In this document: piece after piece, positions 1-11,345 of the stretch
Layout of the letters: every line of letters begins with the position of its first letter
How positions within the stretch are numbered: position 1 is the stretch's first letter
Source: Apostichopus japonicus
Taxonomy: Eukaryota > Echinodermata > Holothuroidea > Aspidochirotida > Stichopodidae
DNA: 64,000 nt
Assembly (NCBI RefSeq): GCF_037975245.1
Contig: NC_092570.1
Coordinates: 5,831,001 to 5,895,000, forward strand
Reading direction: 5' to 3'
Notes under the pieces: model-generated
Database searches by the model: none
Seen by the model: only the letters and a program-made list of their open reading frames with translations
Told to the model about the DNA's origin: nothing
Translations under genes and position numbers: made by a program

Positions 1-2853
1 GGGTGCGGTTCCTCATTTAATATATCACCGCTATGATTGAAATCGGTAATTCTTAATTCACAACAGTTGTAAACTGCTTTTTATATTCGAGGGATTGAAC
101 AGATGAGGCTAAAACATTAACAACTACTAATATCATATCACAATGTTTCCCTTTATGAGATACACAGGTCATTATGCACCTGGTATGCCTAGCGCCTACA
201 AGAGTCTGTCACAAAACCTGGAGGGTGGGGGGGAGGATTTCATATTGTGTCCCCTACCCTTCAGAGAGTGGGTGGGGGACCGCATGATTGATGCCCCTGA
301 TGACTGGTGCAACTCTGACAGTTGTCGGGGTTGTCTTTTGGCGAAAACATCAAAGCGATTCAAAAATACAACGTGTATTGATATGACTGGCTTATGATGG
401 TGAGAACATATCATATGCCTTGAGCATAGGCGTAGGAGTCCAATTTGATTGGGGTGGGGCTGTAATAGTGTAATGACTTGTCCAAAAAAATATAACCAAC
501 ATTTTTCGCGCGCTCCAAAGCGCGTTCAACGTCTTAATGTGCATATCATACAGGCATGCATTGGTTATTACATCGCATGCCAATTACATACAATCATTTG
601 CCTTGTATACCCTTCAATATTGGTTATCATTTTGGGGGAAGTCGTTACAAAAATAATGATAATAATAATATAAGTTTAGCCAATTCTCTTATTTGGCTAC
701 ATCGTCTTTGTGATGAGGAGAACGATTTGACTCAGAATTCAAACGTTCTTTTATTAAATGGAAAGAAGTAAAAACAGTATAGGAGATTTGGAGGTAAATA
801 TAAAATATTAAAACTTTGTAACATTAGTGTGCAAAAAATGTCAAAAGTAGGGAGCCAAATTCAGTATTTCCCCTGACTTTTTAAGGTATGGGGCTCAACT
901 TTTGTGGAAGGGCCAGAGGCGAATGAAGGATTTTATAAAGGGAGAAGGCTGCACTTGGTTCAGTGTAACCAACACACATGTAGGGCGGTCTGGGGGTAAC
1001 AGGGGTAATTGCCCCAACTTGGTGCATAGACCATTATGGACAGGCCAATGGAGGCAGATCAAGGTCTTAACAACGGGGTCAATTGAAACAGGCTCTAGAT
1101 TGGCACTGAAGAGAATAACATAAGTCAGCTTTAGTGATGAAAACCAATAAGGAAAGACCATAATCCCGGTAGAACAAATGGCGAACGGGGCATCAGTACC
1201 TCCTCCCCCACTCTCCCTCCCCCACCTCGAATTGTTTATCTAAATTGTTCAAACGAACGATAATGAAAGCTTTATTGCTGCCACATGGGAAAAAATTCTC
1301 TTTTTTCTAAATTACGAAAAGACTTTTCTAAATTTTGAGCAAAATTTTTTTCTCTTGAAATTTCGAATTTTTTGTTTTTGAAATTACAATTTTTTTCGGT
1401 ATTTAAACATGCGTGGCAGTAATACACTTCCGTATATGAAATAACTTCTTCGGACACTTTTAAACGGAACAAACATCACAACCACTTCATTCATGACTTT
1501 TTAACAGAAAATCTCAGTATATTTCATGCATAAATTAAAATGTGACATCATGAAAGTTTCTTGGCGTGAAAATGGCAAATGAAACCAAATATGAATGTTC
1601 TCAATATAAATATAACAAAAGATGGGATCACAGTGCATAAATATATTTGATATTTCTTATTTGAGTTTTAGAAGGATCAAGAATATGTTGTTTCAGCGAG
1701 AACATAATTCCATGCATAATAAAAACCAATACAAACTTACAAAAAATAACCATTATATGACCGGCACAATTACATGGCATTTGTAACAGAGATTATCTCC
1801 CTATACTTTGTAGAAGTTTCTTTCAATAGTGCATCAATATAACACCTAGACATTAAGAGGACCTGTAGTACTCACAATAGTAACCAGTGTAACCAGCACT
1901 ACTACATGGCATTCTAACATAAAAAAGTCATCTCCCTATATTAATATGTCTTGAGTATAATGTTGATGGAATTATCTGAAAAAAAGTTCGAAAATGGATC
2001 AATTTATTAATTTCATCTCAAAATAAAACCAACATTTGTTGTAGATGTTGTAATTCTAAATAATTTATTTATTTTGTGCTTTAAAATACGAGTATAATGT
2101 TTAATGCTGATATATCGTAAAAGGAAAATCTGAGTGTTTGTAAAATTTCAATAAAACATTCAAAACCCCAGAAGAGAAGAAAAGTGGTATGTATATACAA
2201 CCTAGGCTGCTGATTTTTAATGTTTTTTATAAGTCTATTTTGAAAAGAAAAAAAAACATGTCAGTGGGTACACTTTCGAACAATAAAATTGTTTAAATAC
2301 AACCACTTGCTGGGTTTACGAATATAAATTTTTTTGACTCGATTTGACAAAGATAGAAAAATAGGTGCAATTTTCATACTTGATGGGTGTACTTTAAGTA
2401 GAGTTAGAAAATGGTCAAAACCCTTTTTTTTAAAACATATTTTAAAAAAAATATTGAAAATTTATATAAAAAAATTACTAGCAATGTTTGTTCATGGGTT
2501 CATACCAGAGAAATCACTGCTTATTCTGGAATGTTAAGGAGCATGCATGGGGCCACTGCAGGGTATAGGCAGTTGTAGAGGGGAGGTATAGGCTATTCAT
2601 GGGAGGTCTCACAGGGTATAAGGCAATAAAATCCCTCAGTGTGTACTATACTGCTATAGACTACTAGCCAAGTCTACCCTGGCTGCAAAGCCATGGTACT
2701 GAAGGGAGCAGTGGGGCCATGCCAGATATTCTGCCTGGACCATTCCATTATCTATGAGTGATTATTTACATGACTATTTCGATACTATCACATATTTCGG
2801 GTTATGCACCACACAGCCATAAGGTTGTGCAGCTTTTTCCCCTTTAAATTGCA
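1..2853. other. non-coding stretch, nothing recognised
   Basis: AT-rich sequence with short unconnected open frames, none resembling a known protein and none flanked by convincing splice sites in a shared phase. It lies downstream of FSP1 (minus strand), beyond a transposon. I see no RNA gene or mobile-element terminus. Confidence 0.5.
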
Positions 2854-2861
2854 GAACACCA

Positions 2862-4390
2862 CAGCGACGTAGCCAGGAATTTGAAGGGGGGGGGAGCACT
2901 TTTTGCGATTGATATGGATTTTCAAAGTTGTAGGCACGACTATCTGAGCGGAGCGCCACCATCGGTTGGTGCGGAGCGTACAAGAAAATTTTTGGTTTTA
3001 CAAACCCCCCAGATGGCCGGAAACGGCCCTTCCCGAGTGTTCATTCTGGTTCCCTGGCCTCTTGCTAACTTGAGACACCTCATTCAATATCACTTTTAAA
3101 CCCAAAAAACAAATGAGTTAAAATAGTACGTAATTCAATACTACATATTTGTATTTAAAATTAGCAAGGTACACGTACAGAGTAGTCTTACGTTTCAACT
3201 TCTGATACTTATAGAAACAAAGATAGGCCTGAAATGTCTTTGATATAACTATAGCCAGTAATTGTCTTTGATACAACTGTAGCTATTAAATGTTTAAGTT
3301 AGCCTAATAAGAGAAGGCAAGAGGTATCCGACGATTGCAATCTGATGCAAATTTCTCAACTGTTTTCTCAACTGAAATATTATCTGCGTAAACGGGTTCT
3401 TAACTACATGTTAAAAAACTGACAAGATCGGATCCTAGTCTTTTTCGGCGGGTAGAGTGTTGAATGAAACGGCACGCGATAGAAATGACAGCCTAGATGA
3501 CAGAAGAATAGGTCACCTAATTTAGCCATATTCTTGCTACGTTCATTTCAATAGTTTTTCCTGTCTAGTGTCTATAGACTCTTAAACTCGTCCAGCAAGC
3601 TTATCGATTTGAATTATGGGTGTTTTTAAAAAAAAGATAACTTGGCCAAAAAAAATGTAGGCGCGGGCCTACAGTGCTACATACTGGCTACGCCCCTGAT
3701 CATATGATATCATAATCAGCAGATTTTGTTTCCTGTTTGAATTCTTTTACATGTTCTTTTACATAATATATCAAAAAGACAAACATAGTGCTCTTTTACA
3801 ATTTTTCCAGTAGGATGATTCTTGTTTATTGTCCAATGTCTGGACTTTAATACATTTGACGAACTTAACTGATGGACAATATAAACTTTCATGTTTTGTA
3901 ATATTGCCAGATATGCAGTGGTCTAAAAAAAATATCGTTATCGCAGTGTATTAGCAGTGTAATAATTATTACAGGAAGTGCGTATCACGTACGATTGCTA
4001 GCTTAGCTTCATAACATGCTGTTCGTGCAACACCTTAGGACAACTCATAGAACGAACGTTGTCAACGTTGTTGTGCATACAGTTCGTGACATTCCATAGA
4101 GTGCGGTTAGGTAGGCAATATGTATTTTATTACACAGTGGCCAACTGAAGGCTTGTAATTGGCTATAAGCTAAATTTAGCAAATTGCATCTGCCAAACTA
4201 AGTAAGTAGTTGAATCAGTAGGCGTGAATGTTACTACGATTACAATGGAGTTAACGGAGCTGGCGAGTATTCAAGATCAAAAGAGCACTGACAAAATACC
4301 ATGCTAAAAAACGACAGTTTAAAAAAAAAATTGACACTGAAAGGGGGGGGAGCGGTCGCTCCCCCTGCTCCCCCCCTGGCTACGTCCCTG
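2862..4390. mobile_element. hAT-like non-autonomous DNA transposon, copy 1
   Basis: The element starts CAGCGACGTAGCCAGG and ends with the reverse complement of CAGGGACGTAGCCAGG, so the terminal inverted repeats differ at one base in 16. It is flanked by a perfect 8-bp direct repeat, GAACACCA (2854-2861 and 4391-4398). CAG termini with an 8-bp target duplication fit the hAT superfamily. No transposase frame is present in its 1529 bp, so it is non-autonomous. The segment 2939-3035 is homologous, on the opposite strand, to 33425-33525 inside the second hAT-like copy. It ends 45 bp beyond the FSP1 stop codon, so it probably lies in that gene's 3' UTR. Confidence 0.85.
4126..4131 (-). promoter_or_regulatory. 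candidate FSP1 poly(A) signal inside a transposon
   Basis: AATAAA on the minus strand, 312 bp after the FSP1 stop codon, inside the hAT-like element. No AATAAA occurs in the 44 bp between the stop codon and the insertion. Its use is inferred from position only. Confidence 0.35.
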
Positions 4391-4442
4391 GAACACCATC
4401 ATGACAATTTTTCCCACCTACATGAAGGCAATGATTAACAAC

Positions 4443-7400
4443 TTATTTGGTGTTTGCCGGAAGTTTCTGGTTAAGTAAGGACCACTGCTTCCCGGCAAAC
4501 AGATCTCTGCTCTTCAGTCTACTAGTTACAAAAGATCCAAACGTCATAAACTTGAGCTGCATAGCACCTCCGTTCCGTCCAAGAGAGACTGCAATAATGT
4601 CCGTTACTGCCGAGGGGGAAGAATCAGAAGACAAAGGATTTTAATTAGAGTATAGTCCTCACAGCATGGGATACTTCACATGCAGTTTCAGATCTTATCT
4701 ATGTAGTTTTGGGCCTCAATCTTTGTTCTGATGGGGGTATTATGGGCACAGGTTTTTTTTAGAGTAAATATCATAATATGGGATATATCACACATTTGTT
4801 CCGGCTACTACTCAGTGGTGTATTTAATTAAATAATTTGTGTAAAAATAAGTTGGCCTGACGTTTCGATCCTAGCAGGATCTTCTTCAAAGGCTAAATAC
4901 AGGGATCGAAACGTCAGGCCAACTAATTTTGACACATTCTCCTACACAGGCTCTCTAGTGGATAAGCAGTTTGCTAACAGTTTTAATTTATTTTAATTAA
5001 ATAACTTATCATTATTTGTTTTAGTGACTATGTTATGTTTTTGTGCTATAGTATAATGGTGGTGCTATAGTACATCTATTGCTAAAAATATGGCCTTGGA
5101 TTTTCTGTTCTGATGAGGTGAATTATGGTTCAGTTTTTTTAGAGTAAATATAACAATATGGGATATACCACACATTTGTTCTGGCTACTACTAATGTACT
5201 TAATTAAATAACCTATTATGTTTTAATGGTAATCGTGTTATGGTATTGTGACATACAGTAGTATAATGGTGGTGCTATAGTACATCTATCGCTAAAAATA
5301 TGGCCTTGGATTTTCGATTCTGATGGGGTGAATTCTGATTCAGGTTTTTGAGAGTAAATATCACAATAAGGGATATACCACACATTTGTTCTGGCTTCTA
5401 CTAATGTACTTAATTAAATAACCTATTATGTTTTAATGGTAATCGTGTTATGGTATTGTGCCATAGTATAATGTTGGTGCTATAGTACATCTATTGCTAA
5501 AAATATGGCCTTGGATTTTGGTTCTGATGAGGTGAATTATGGTTCATGTGTTTTAGAGTAAATATCACAATAAGGGATATATCACACATTTGTTCTGGCT
5601 ACTACTGGTGTACTTAATTAAATAACCTATCATGTTTTAATGATGGTGTTATGATATTGTGCTATAGTATTGTGCCACAGAATAATGGTGGTGCTATAGT
5701 ACATCCATTGCTAAAAATAAGCCTTGGATTTTCAGTTCTGTTGGGGTGAATTATCTTAAATGTTTGTTATTGTAACCACCACAGCACTGGTTTCTTTCTT
5801 AACTACTTATTTTAAAAAAATTTTATTGATGGGTATTTTTAGTGTTTACATGGCATCTAGTGAAAACACGTGCTAAATAAGTCATCAAATTTTTCTGTGA
5901 ATTTGAACTAAACCTGTTAATTCTAAAGTCGTATTCCGGACGATGAACCAATTCATGACTTACTCTACCAGGAGATTAAATGTCGTACTCACCTTCTTTG
6001 TAAGGTTTCAAGCTTTTACCGCCGCACAAGGCCTGTATGTTCTTAGCGACTGTCTGGGCCTGGCCTTCGCACTTCAGAGCCATCTTCACTGAATCGGCAT
6101 TGTTACAATCTCCGATGGCAAAGACGTCCTCGTGACCTTCGACCTGCAGAAACTGGTTCACCTTTATATTCTTTCTTTCATCCATCTTGTCGCCTGTACG
6201 AGATAAACATCACATGTTTAGTGCAATTCTTTTACATTCCTTACATGAAATTTGGCCTTTGCTTAGCAATTGATTGGCGTGATTATCTTCGTTGTTCACA
6301 GAAAGAAAACTATGTCCTATTCTATTTTGATCAATGCCAGACGGTAATTTGAACCTCTTAATAATCATAAAAAATGAATAAATAATAATCATAAAATAAT
6401 CATAAAATGTTCCAGTTACAGACAGCATGAAGCACACCGGATGACAATGATCTCTTTCATCACTGCCTTGTTCACAAAGCCACTCAATTTTTTATACTCT
6501 TGATGAAAGCTACTTTAGGTAGGTTTTCATTTCAAAATAAAATCATGGTTATTTGTCTTTATTTGCTGCTGTGTTTATGTTTCAAAAAAAAAAGGTGATA
6601 TTATTTTGTCAAAATTTGATCTTACTATTTGGTAAAATTGCTTAGACAATATCTTTCAGTTCAACTGAGATTGATCATGGTATTGATGCTGTCATTAACA
6701 GATACAAAACAGGTACAATATTTTCAAATATTGACACCAACGAGAGAGGGTTTCAACTATCGCTGTAGACGGACACTGCTCGGGACGTTCTTGCAATAAA
6801 TTTGACCTCTATCCTCAGATAACCCCCTCATTAAAAATTGGACGGCAAATTTTAAATACAATTCTTGTATATAAAATACGAGGGGAAATGAAGAACATTA
6901 AATACTGAGTATTTCACCGCCTACCAAATTTTTCTTGAAATATTTCAGTGTTGACGTGCATTCCTGTAGACACAATCACAAAATCTGCTTCTATCTCGGT
7001 ACCCTTGTCTGTTTTCACGGTGCATGCACCTACACTAGAGGTGGACAACTCATCCAGGTTGGTGACTTTTTCATCTGGCAATCAAGCAATAGAAACAATA
7101 ATCAAATATAGTTGTGACATTTAAAAGAAATAAAAAAAGAAAAAAAAATTATTCAGGGGGCATCACTAAGGTCTGAGTACCAAGGGGGAAAGAGGGGTGC
7201 TGACATTTTGTCATGACAAATATCTCAAATTACACCAACAGACCAGGCGAAAATTTATATAACTGACAGCCTGGATGGGATCATCGCTACGACAGGTTTA
7301 TATGTTCCCGACAAAGTGAAGAAAAGAGTCAAGACAATGTTGGAAACTTTCCTGAATGTAGGACATGGTTTTTTGTGACACTTGTATTCCATTGATACAA

Positions 7401-10400
7401 CCAGTTGAGAGATTTAGCAGTAGGTAACCATGATCACAACTGAATTGTGAAAAAGGACTAATACTAAAAACTGCGTAAACCTCTTCCACCGTCCCAAACG
7501 AAGTGTATCAATGAAATATTAATCCATCAGTCTCGAGCAAATATATGTAGAACTACTGAAGCATGCATAAAAAACGACTCTTCAATATTCCAACTATTGA
7601 TGAATGTAAAGTAAGAATCCTACATTGACTTACTAAATATCAAAACGACTCCTAAATCTGCCAGTTTATTCTTGATCGAGGCTCGCATTTTGTCTTTGAA
7701 AGGTCCGCCCACTACGTTATCCGCATTCGTCACCACGGTGACCTTCTTGCTTGGAAAGTCCTCGGCTATCTCCGCGGCCGTTTCAACACCAACAGCTCCA
7801 GCACCAACGACAGTGATTTTACTGGCAACATTTATCTGTGTTAGACACACAACGATAAGTTCTGGGTAGAACCGGTACTGGGATATAGGGTGCTTAGTAT
7901 TTATAAACAAAACCTTAAAGGCATTGAAGACTCGCCCTAAACCGCGTGCGGCCATCTGAAAAAGTTAACTTTCTGTTGCTTGCAAGTGACGTTTTGTGCA
8001 TGTCGCTACAAAATGCAGAGAGTAATGAAACGTGATACCTTGTCATCTTTAGCTGGACCTGAGATGTCCATCGCTGTATCGTTTGTATACTGTGCTGTGG
8101 GTATTGACCGCAGCTGTATGTACTGACTGTACACTAGTGTCTAATTACCGACGGTAGCAAGCTGTGTGTGTATTTTCTGGGATCGATGGTGGTGTTTAAC
8201 ACTTCTGTTACACCTCATTCGAAACTAGGTCAAATTACCGGCATGAGACGTTTCTTTTTGCGGAGTCTTCACACCCTTCAAGACCTGTATAGTCATGTTA
8301 GATGATCGTGGCACGCAGACAATAAGTGATCGTGACGACCAGTCAGTCCCATAAATCAAATTTGTAATAATTATGATTAAAATGTCTATAAAGTCAGTTA
8401 TTTTACAAAATGCAGCTACATGAATGTTGAAGTATCGGAGTACAATGATTTTTTAGCTCACCATATGGTAGGATTTGATGGGAGAACCCCGAGGTTTCCT
8501 CTGGAAAACCCATTGAAATGACAAATGAGTAATTATATAAAAAATATTCAAAATTTGTCAATGCCCAAGCCCCAAGTTCTATACTTCTTTTTTTGTCCGC
8601 CCCTTTTCTGTTTCTAAATATAGCTTAATGGATGGCAAACTTCCTAGCGATGTTGTCATTATACTGCTAAAAATGTAGCAAAACATTGAAAAGTTTTTTA
8701 ACTTTGAAATTAGACATAAGTAAGCACGAATCTCAGAATCACCTGTTCTTGTAATTTCTTATAATGACTTTCGGCTTCTGCAATTGTCAGAACATCCAGA
8801 TCAATCTTTCCAGGAAAGGGACTGGTACTCCCGGTAGCAATGACCACAAAGTCATACGATATCTCTTCACCATCCTCAAGGATCACCACCTTCTTCTCGG
8901 GATCGACGGATCTTACCTTAACTTGCTTGAATTTATCACCCCATGCTTTGGACAATGGAATCAAAATTTTCTTTTCAAATCCTGCAGCCAGAGAAAAAAA
9001 AGAAAAGAAAATGATAAAAATATGAAATGGAAAGTTATTATTGCAGAGTCAGGAAGCTCATTTGTAGATGGAAGAGAGACAGGTAAGGGAAAGATGGGTG
9101 GGTTTGGGGTGATGGTTGGCCTCAACTTGAAAATTGTGTTCATTCCCACCAAATTTTTATCTCATCATCATGTTTCTTCATAGGATAGAACCTGTCAAAG
9201 CCCTCTTGTTATATTGGTAATGTACAATTGTCATTGGTTTGATTCTAACTTGTCATATGCCAGCATCGACGAGTTCGGCAGATGACAGTCCTGACCATGA
9301 AATAATATTGTCCACCCATCGAAGACGAGGTCTGCCAGGGCCCCGACGAGTACCGGCAGGAAGACCACCAATCGCAGCACGTGCAAAGCCACCCAGTCTT
9401 GCCGCATGTCCAAGCCACATGGTTTTCCTACGAATGATGTCGATGGATGAGAAACACCACCGACCGCCAATCATCTCATGCAACCTTTCGTTTGAATCAT
9501 GGTCTTGCCACCTGATGTTAAGCATCGCACACCAGATTGACCTTCCCAGACTGTCATACTTCTTCAAAGTCACCCGACTTCAAAGTCAGTGTGGATGCAC
9601 CATATAAAACCCTAGATAGAAATAAGGCTTTAGCCAGTCTCACTTTCGTTTCGCTGCTAACACAAAACTTTTTATCTGCCAAAAGTTTAACAATAATTAA
9701 GTGGCAGCCAGCAGACATGTGTATAATTGCAATTATACTTTCCTTATTAACCAAAGATGGTACTAAGGCAGGGAATGCATTCTTTGGCCGATGTGTATGT
9801 GACGTCGTCATCAACTAGTCCTACTAGAAGTGCAATCGGTGTCCTTTTAATTGTTTTAATGTTCATATTCATAATACAAACAATTAATTCTGAAATTAAT
9901 GATATGTACAAACTTACATTAAAAACTTTTGACAGTTTAGTTAATTAATGTATTTAAGAACAACAGTGTAGGAAAGGGATGCAAACGATTAAAAAATGTT
10001 CCACCACTAGTTGCTATGTCAGTCTATCTGACTTCAATTTCAGACTTGCTAAAGTCATCTGCTTGCTATCCTACCTGAAGATGAATTTGTTTAATTCCAT
10101 TTCCCGGGCCTTCTCCGTTTGGACGGCCCAGAGCTTACCAACCCCCACCTATCCCTATACCCTATTGAAACTGACACATATTATACATATAAAGATGTTA
10201 GGTCCAGAAATTTGAAATTATCTAGAAATGATTTTCTATACCTGCTTCAACTGCCGCTCTTGGTGATCCGATGCAGTGATGGAAATATTCCCGAGGATCA
10301 ATCACAGTTAGGTGACATTTACCGTTCAGTTGGCTAGCAACTTGAGCACCAGCAAAGCCACACCCAACTATTACTACCTTCATCTCTGACAGCTTTGATG

Positions 10401-10407
10401 GACTCAT
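4443..10407 (-). CDS. AIFM2: ferroptosis suppressor protein 1 / AIFM2-type NAD(P)H-quinone oxidoreductase (6 exons, 373 aa)
   Basis: Exons in transcript order are 10242-10407, 8743-8981, 7634-7835, 6925-7074, 5993-6193 and 4443-4606. All introns are GT-AG and the phases join into one 373-aa frame, the length of human FSP1. The family is a flavoprotein that reduces ubiquinone and vitamin K to lipid radical-trapping forms using NAD(P)H. Visible motifs are an N-terminal Rossmann GCGFAG (residues 15-20) for FAD, ATGSTSPFPGK near the end of exon 2, a second Rossmann GAGAVG (146-151) for NAD(P)H, and the FAD-contacting AIGDC (278-282). The C-terminal segment with SLGRN and LKSRDLF matches the family tail. 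The start ATG has A at -3 and an in-frame TAA 51 nt upstream. The N-terminus is MSPSK, so the Gly2 that is myristoylated in human FSP1 is absent. Intron 1 holds a LINE relic, intron 2 a MITE and intron 5 a tandem array. Remaining doubt concerns UTRs and an alternative first exon. Confidence 0.94.
4700..5760. repeat. tandem array, unit about 208 bp, in FSP1 intron 5
   Basis: About four and a half head-to-tail copies. The landmark CCTTGGATTTT recurs near 5094, 5304, 5509 and 5716, spacing 205-212 bp. Each unit also carries AGAGTAAATAT and a TTAATTAAATAA block. The first unit is interrupted by the foldback insertion at about 4840-4992. No coding content is seen. Confidence 0.85.
4840..4992. mobile_element. 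foldback insertion carrying a hammerhead-like dyad
   Basis: GGCCTGACGTTTCGATC at the left and GATCGAAACGTCAGGCC at the right form an inverted pair around a short spacer. The minus strand contains TGAAGAAGATCC, loop, GGATCGAAACGTC. The right part (to CTAACAGTTTT) is nearly identical to 22800-22872. TTAATTAAATAA lies on both sides (about 4824-4837 and 4996-5009), which resembles a target-site duplication. It interrupts the first unit of the 208-bp array. The class is uncertain; a Penelope-like or other retroelement end is possible. Confidence 0.6.
7919..8277. mobile_element. TTAA-flanked MITE (Kolobok-like), copy A, in FSP1 intron 2
   Basis: A 359-bp element beginning AGGCATTGAAGACTCGC after TTAA (7915-7918) and ending GAGTCTTCACACCCT before TCAA, a mutated TTAA. 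Full copies lie at 42638-42991 and 57056-57412 in the opposite orientation, and a fragment at 30180-30287. TTAA target sites and AGG termini fit Kolobok better than piggyBac. It starts 84 bp upstream of FSP1 exon 3, and an open frame runs from the MITE into that exon. Confidence 0.8.
9253..9814 (-). pseudogene. non-LTR retrotransposon (LINE) relic, C-terminal end of the reverse transcriptase ORF
   Basis: Two overlapping minus-strand frames, separated by a frameshift near 9560-9575, together resemble the C-terminal tail of a LINE ORF2. The first contains SRVLYGASTLTL; the second contains IRRKTMWLGHAARL and the arginine-rich GTRRGPGRPRLRW. Comparable tails with a YGAETW-type motif and a GRPR.W basic motif are widespread in animal LINEs. 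The frameshift and the lack of RT core motifs show it is dead and 5'-truncated. It lies in FSP1 intron 1, in the same orientation as the gene. Confidence 0.75.
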
Positions 10408-10774
10408 TTTTCTTCTCTTTTTTCCTTTATCTTGTCCAATTTGAAAGCGGTGATGTTATGATGGAGTTTAAATTCCTGTCCAGATTGATTAATCTGCAAA
10501 CGAAAGGGTAATGAGGTATAGGCTTCAACAAGTCACCTTCATTGTAAACTATAGGAAGGGTCATTTCATTTCCATGTTATTTTTATCATTTAAGTTGGGT
10601 CATTGACCTTGAAATCACCTGTATTACTAGTAGAGGGAAACAAATTACAAACTAGTTCCAGTTAGGCTAATATTTTATCTTGCATGAAGTCATATACTCA
10701 TGAGTATATAAAAACGGTCCACAAAGATTCCTTCCAGTACATTAGAACCAGGGCCCAGGAACTGGAATGGGAAA

Positions 10775-11345
10775 AAAGGTTTGTTATTCATTAATAGGAG
10801 AAAGCTGTCCGATATTCATAATCGATCAAAGGGTTCGTAATCCATGTGAAAAAAGGTTTGTTATTCATAATAGGAGAGAAGTGCGTCATACGAGTGCAAA
10901 AGATGTCCTCCATTTTCCTACTGACTTGTACGGAAACGACATAAATTTGTACGTTTCCTTTTCCTCATTGTGAATTAATGATACCGAACCTTTTTGGCTA
11001 GGCCTATTATGAATATAGGGACCCTTTGTTCCATTATGAATATCGAACATTTCCTCCTAATATTATGAATAACGAACCTTTTGGTCTATTATAGATTACG
11101 AACCCTTAGCTTTATTATGAATATCGTACCCTTCGTCCTATTATGAATAACAAGCCTTTTTCACCATTATATCGAACCCTTTTACCGATTATAAACAACA
11201 AACCTTTTTCACCATTATGAATATCGAACCTTATGAACAATGAACCTTTTTGCTCATTATGAATTGCGAACCTTATGAACAATGAACCTTATGGATGATG
11301 ACCCAAATGAACAATGAACCTTATTAATATAGAACCTTATGAATA
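10775..11345. repeat. degenerate AT-rich repeat field upstream of FSP1
   Basis: Short degenerate copies built from ATTATGAATA and CGAACCTTTTT (and inverted forms such as GGTTTGTTATTCAT at the left edge) repeat at irregular spacing of about 20-40 bp. No open frame or promoter motif stands out. It lies about 370 bp beyond the FSP1 start codon, so it could overlap the promoter region. Confidence 0.6.

Noticed and set aside
143-1161. Short ORFs at the left end
   Set aside because: Overlapping frames on both strands without homology or splice sites in a common phase.
9253-9814. A host gene on the minus strand
   Set aside because: The sequence matches the tail of a LINE ORF and is frameshifted.
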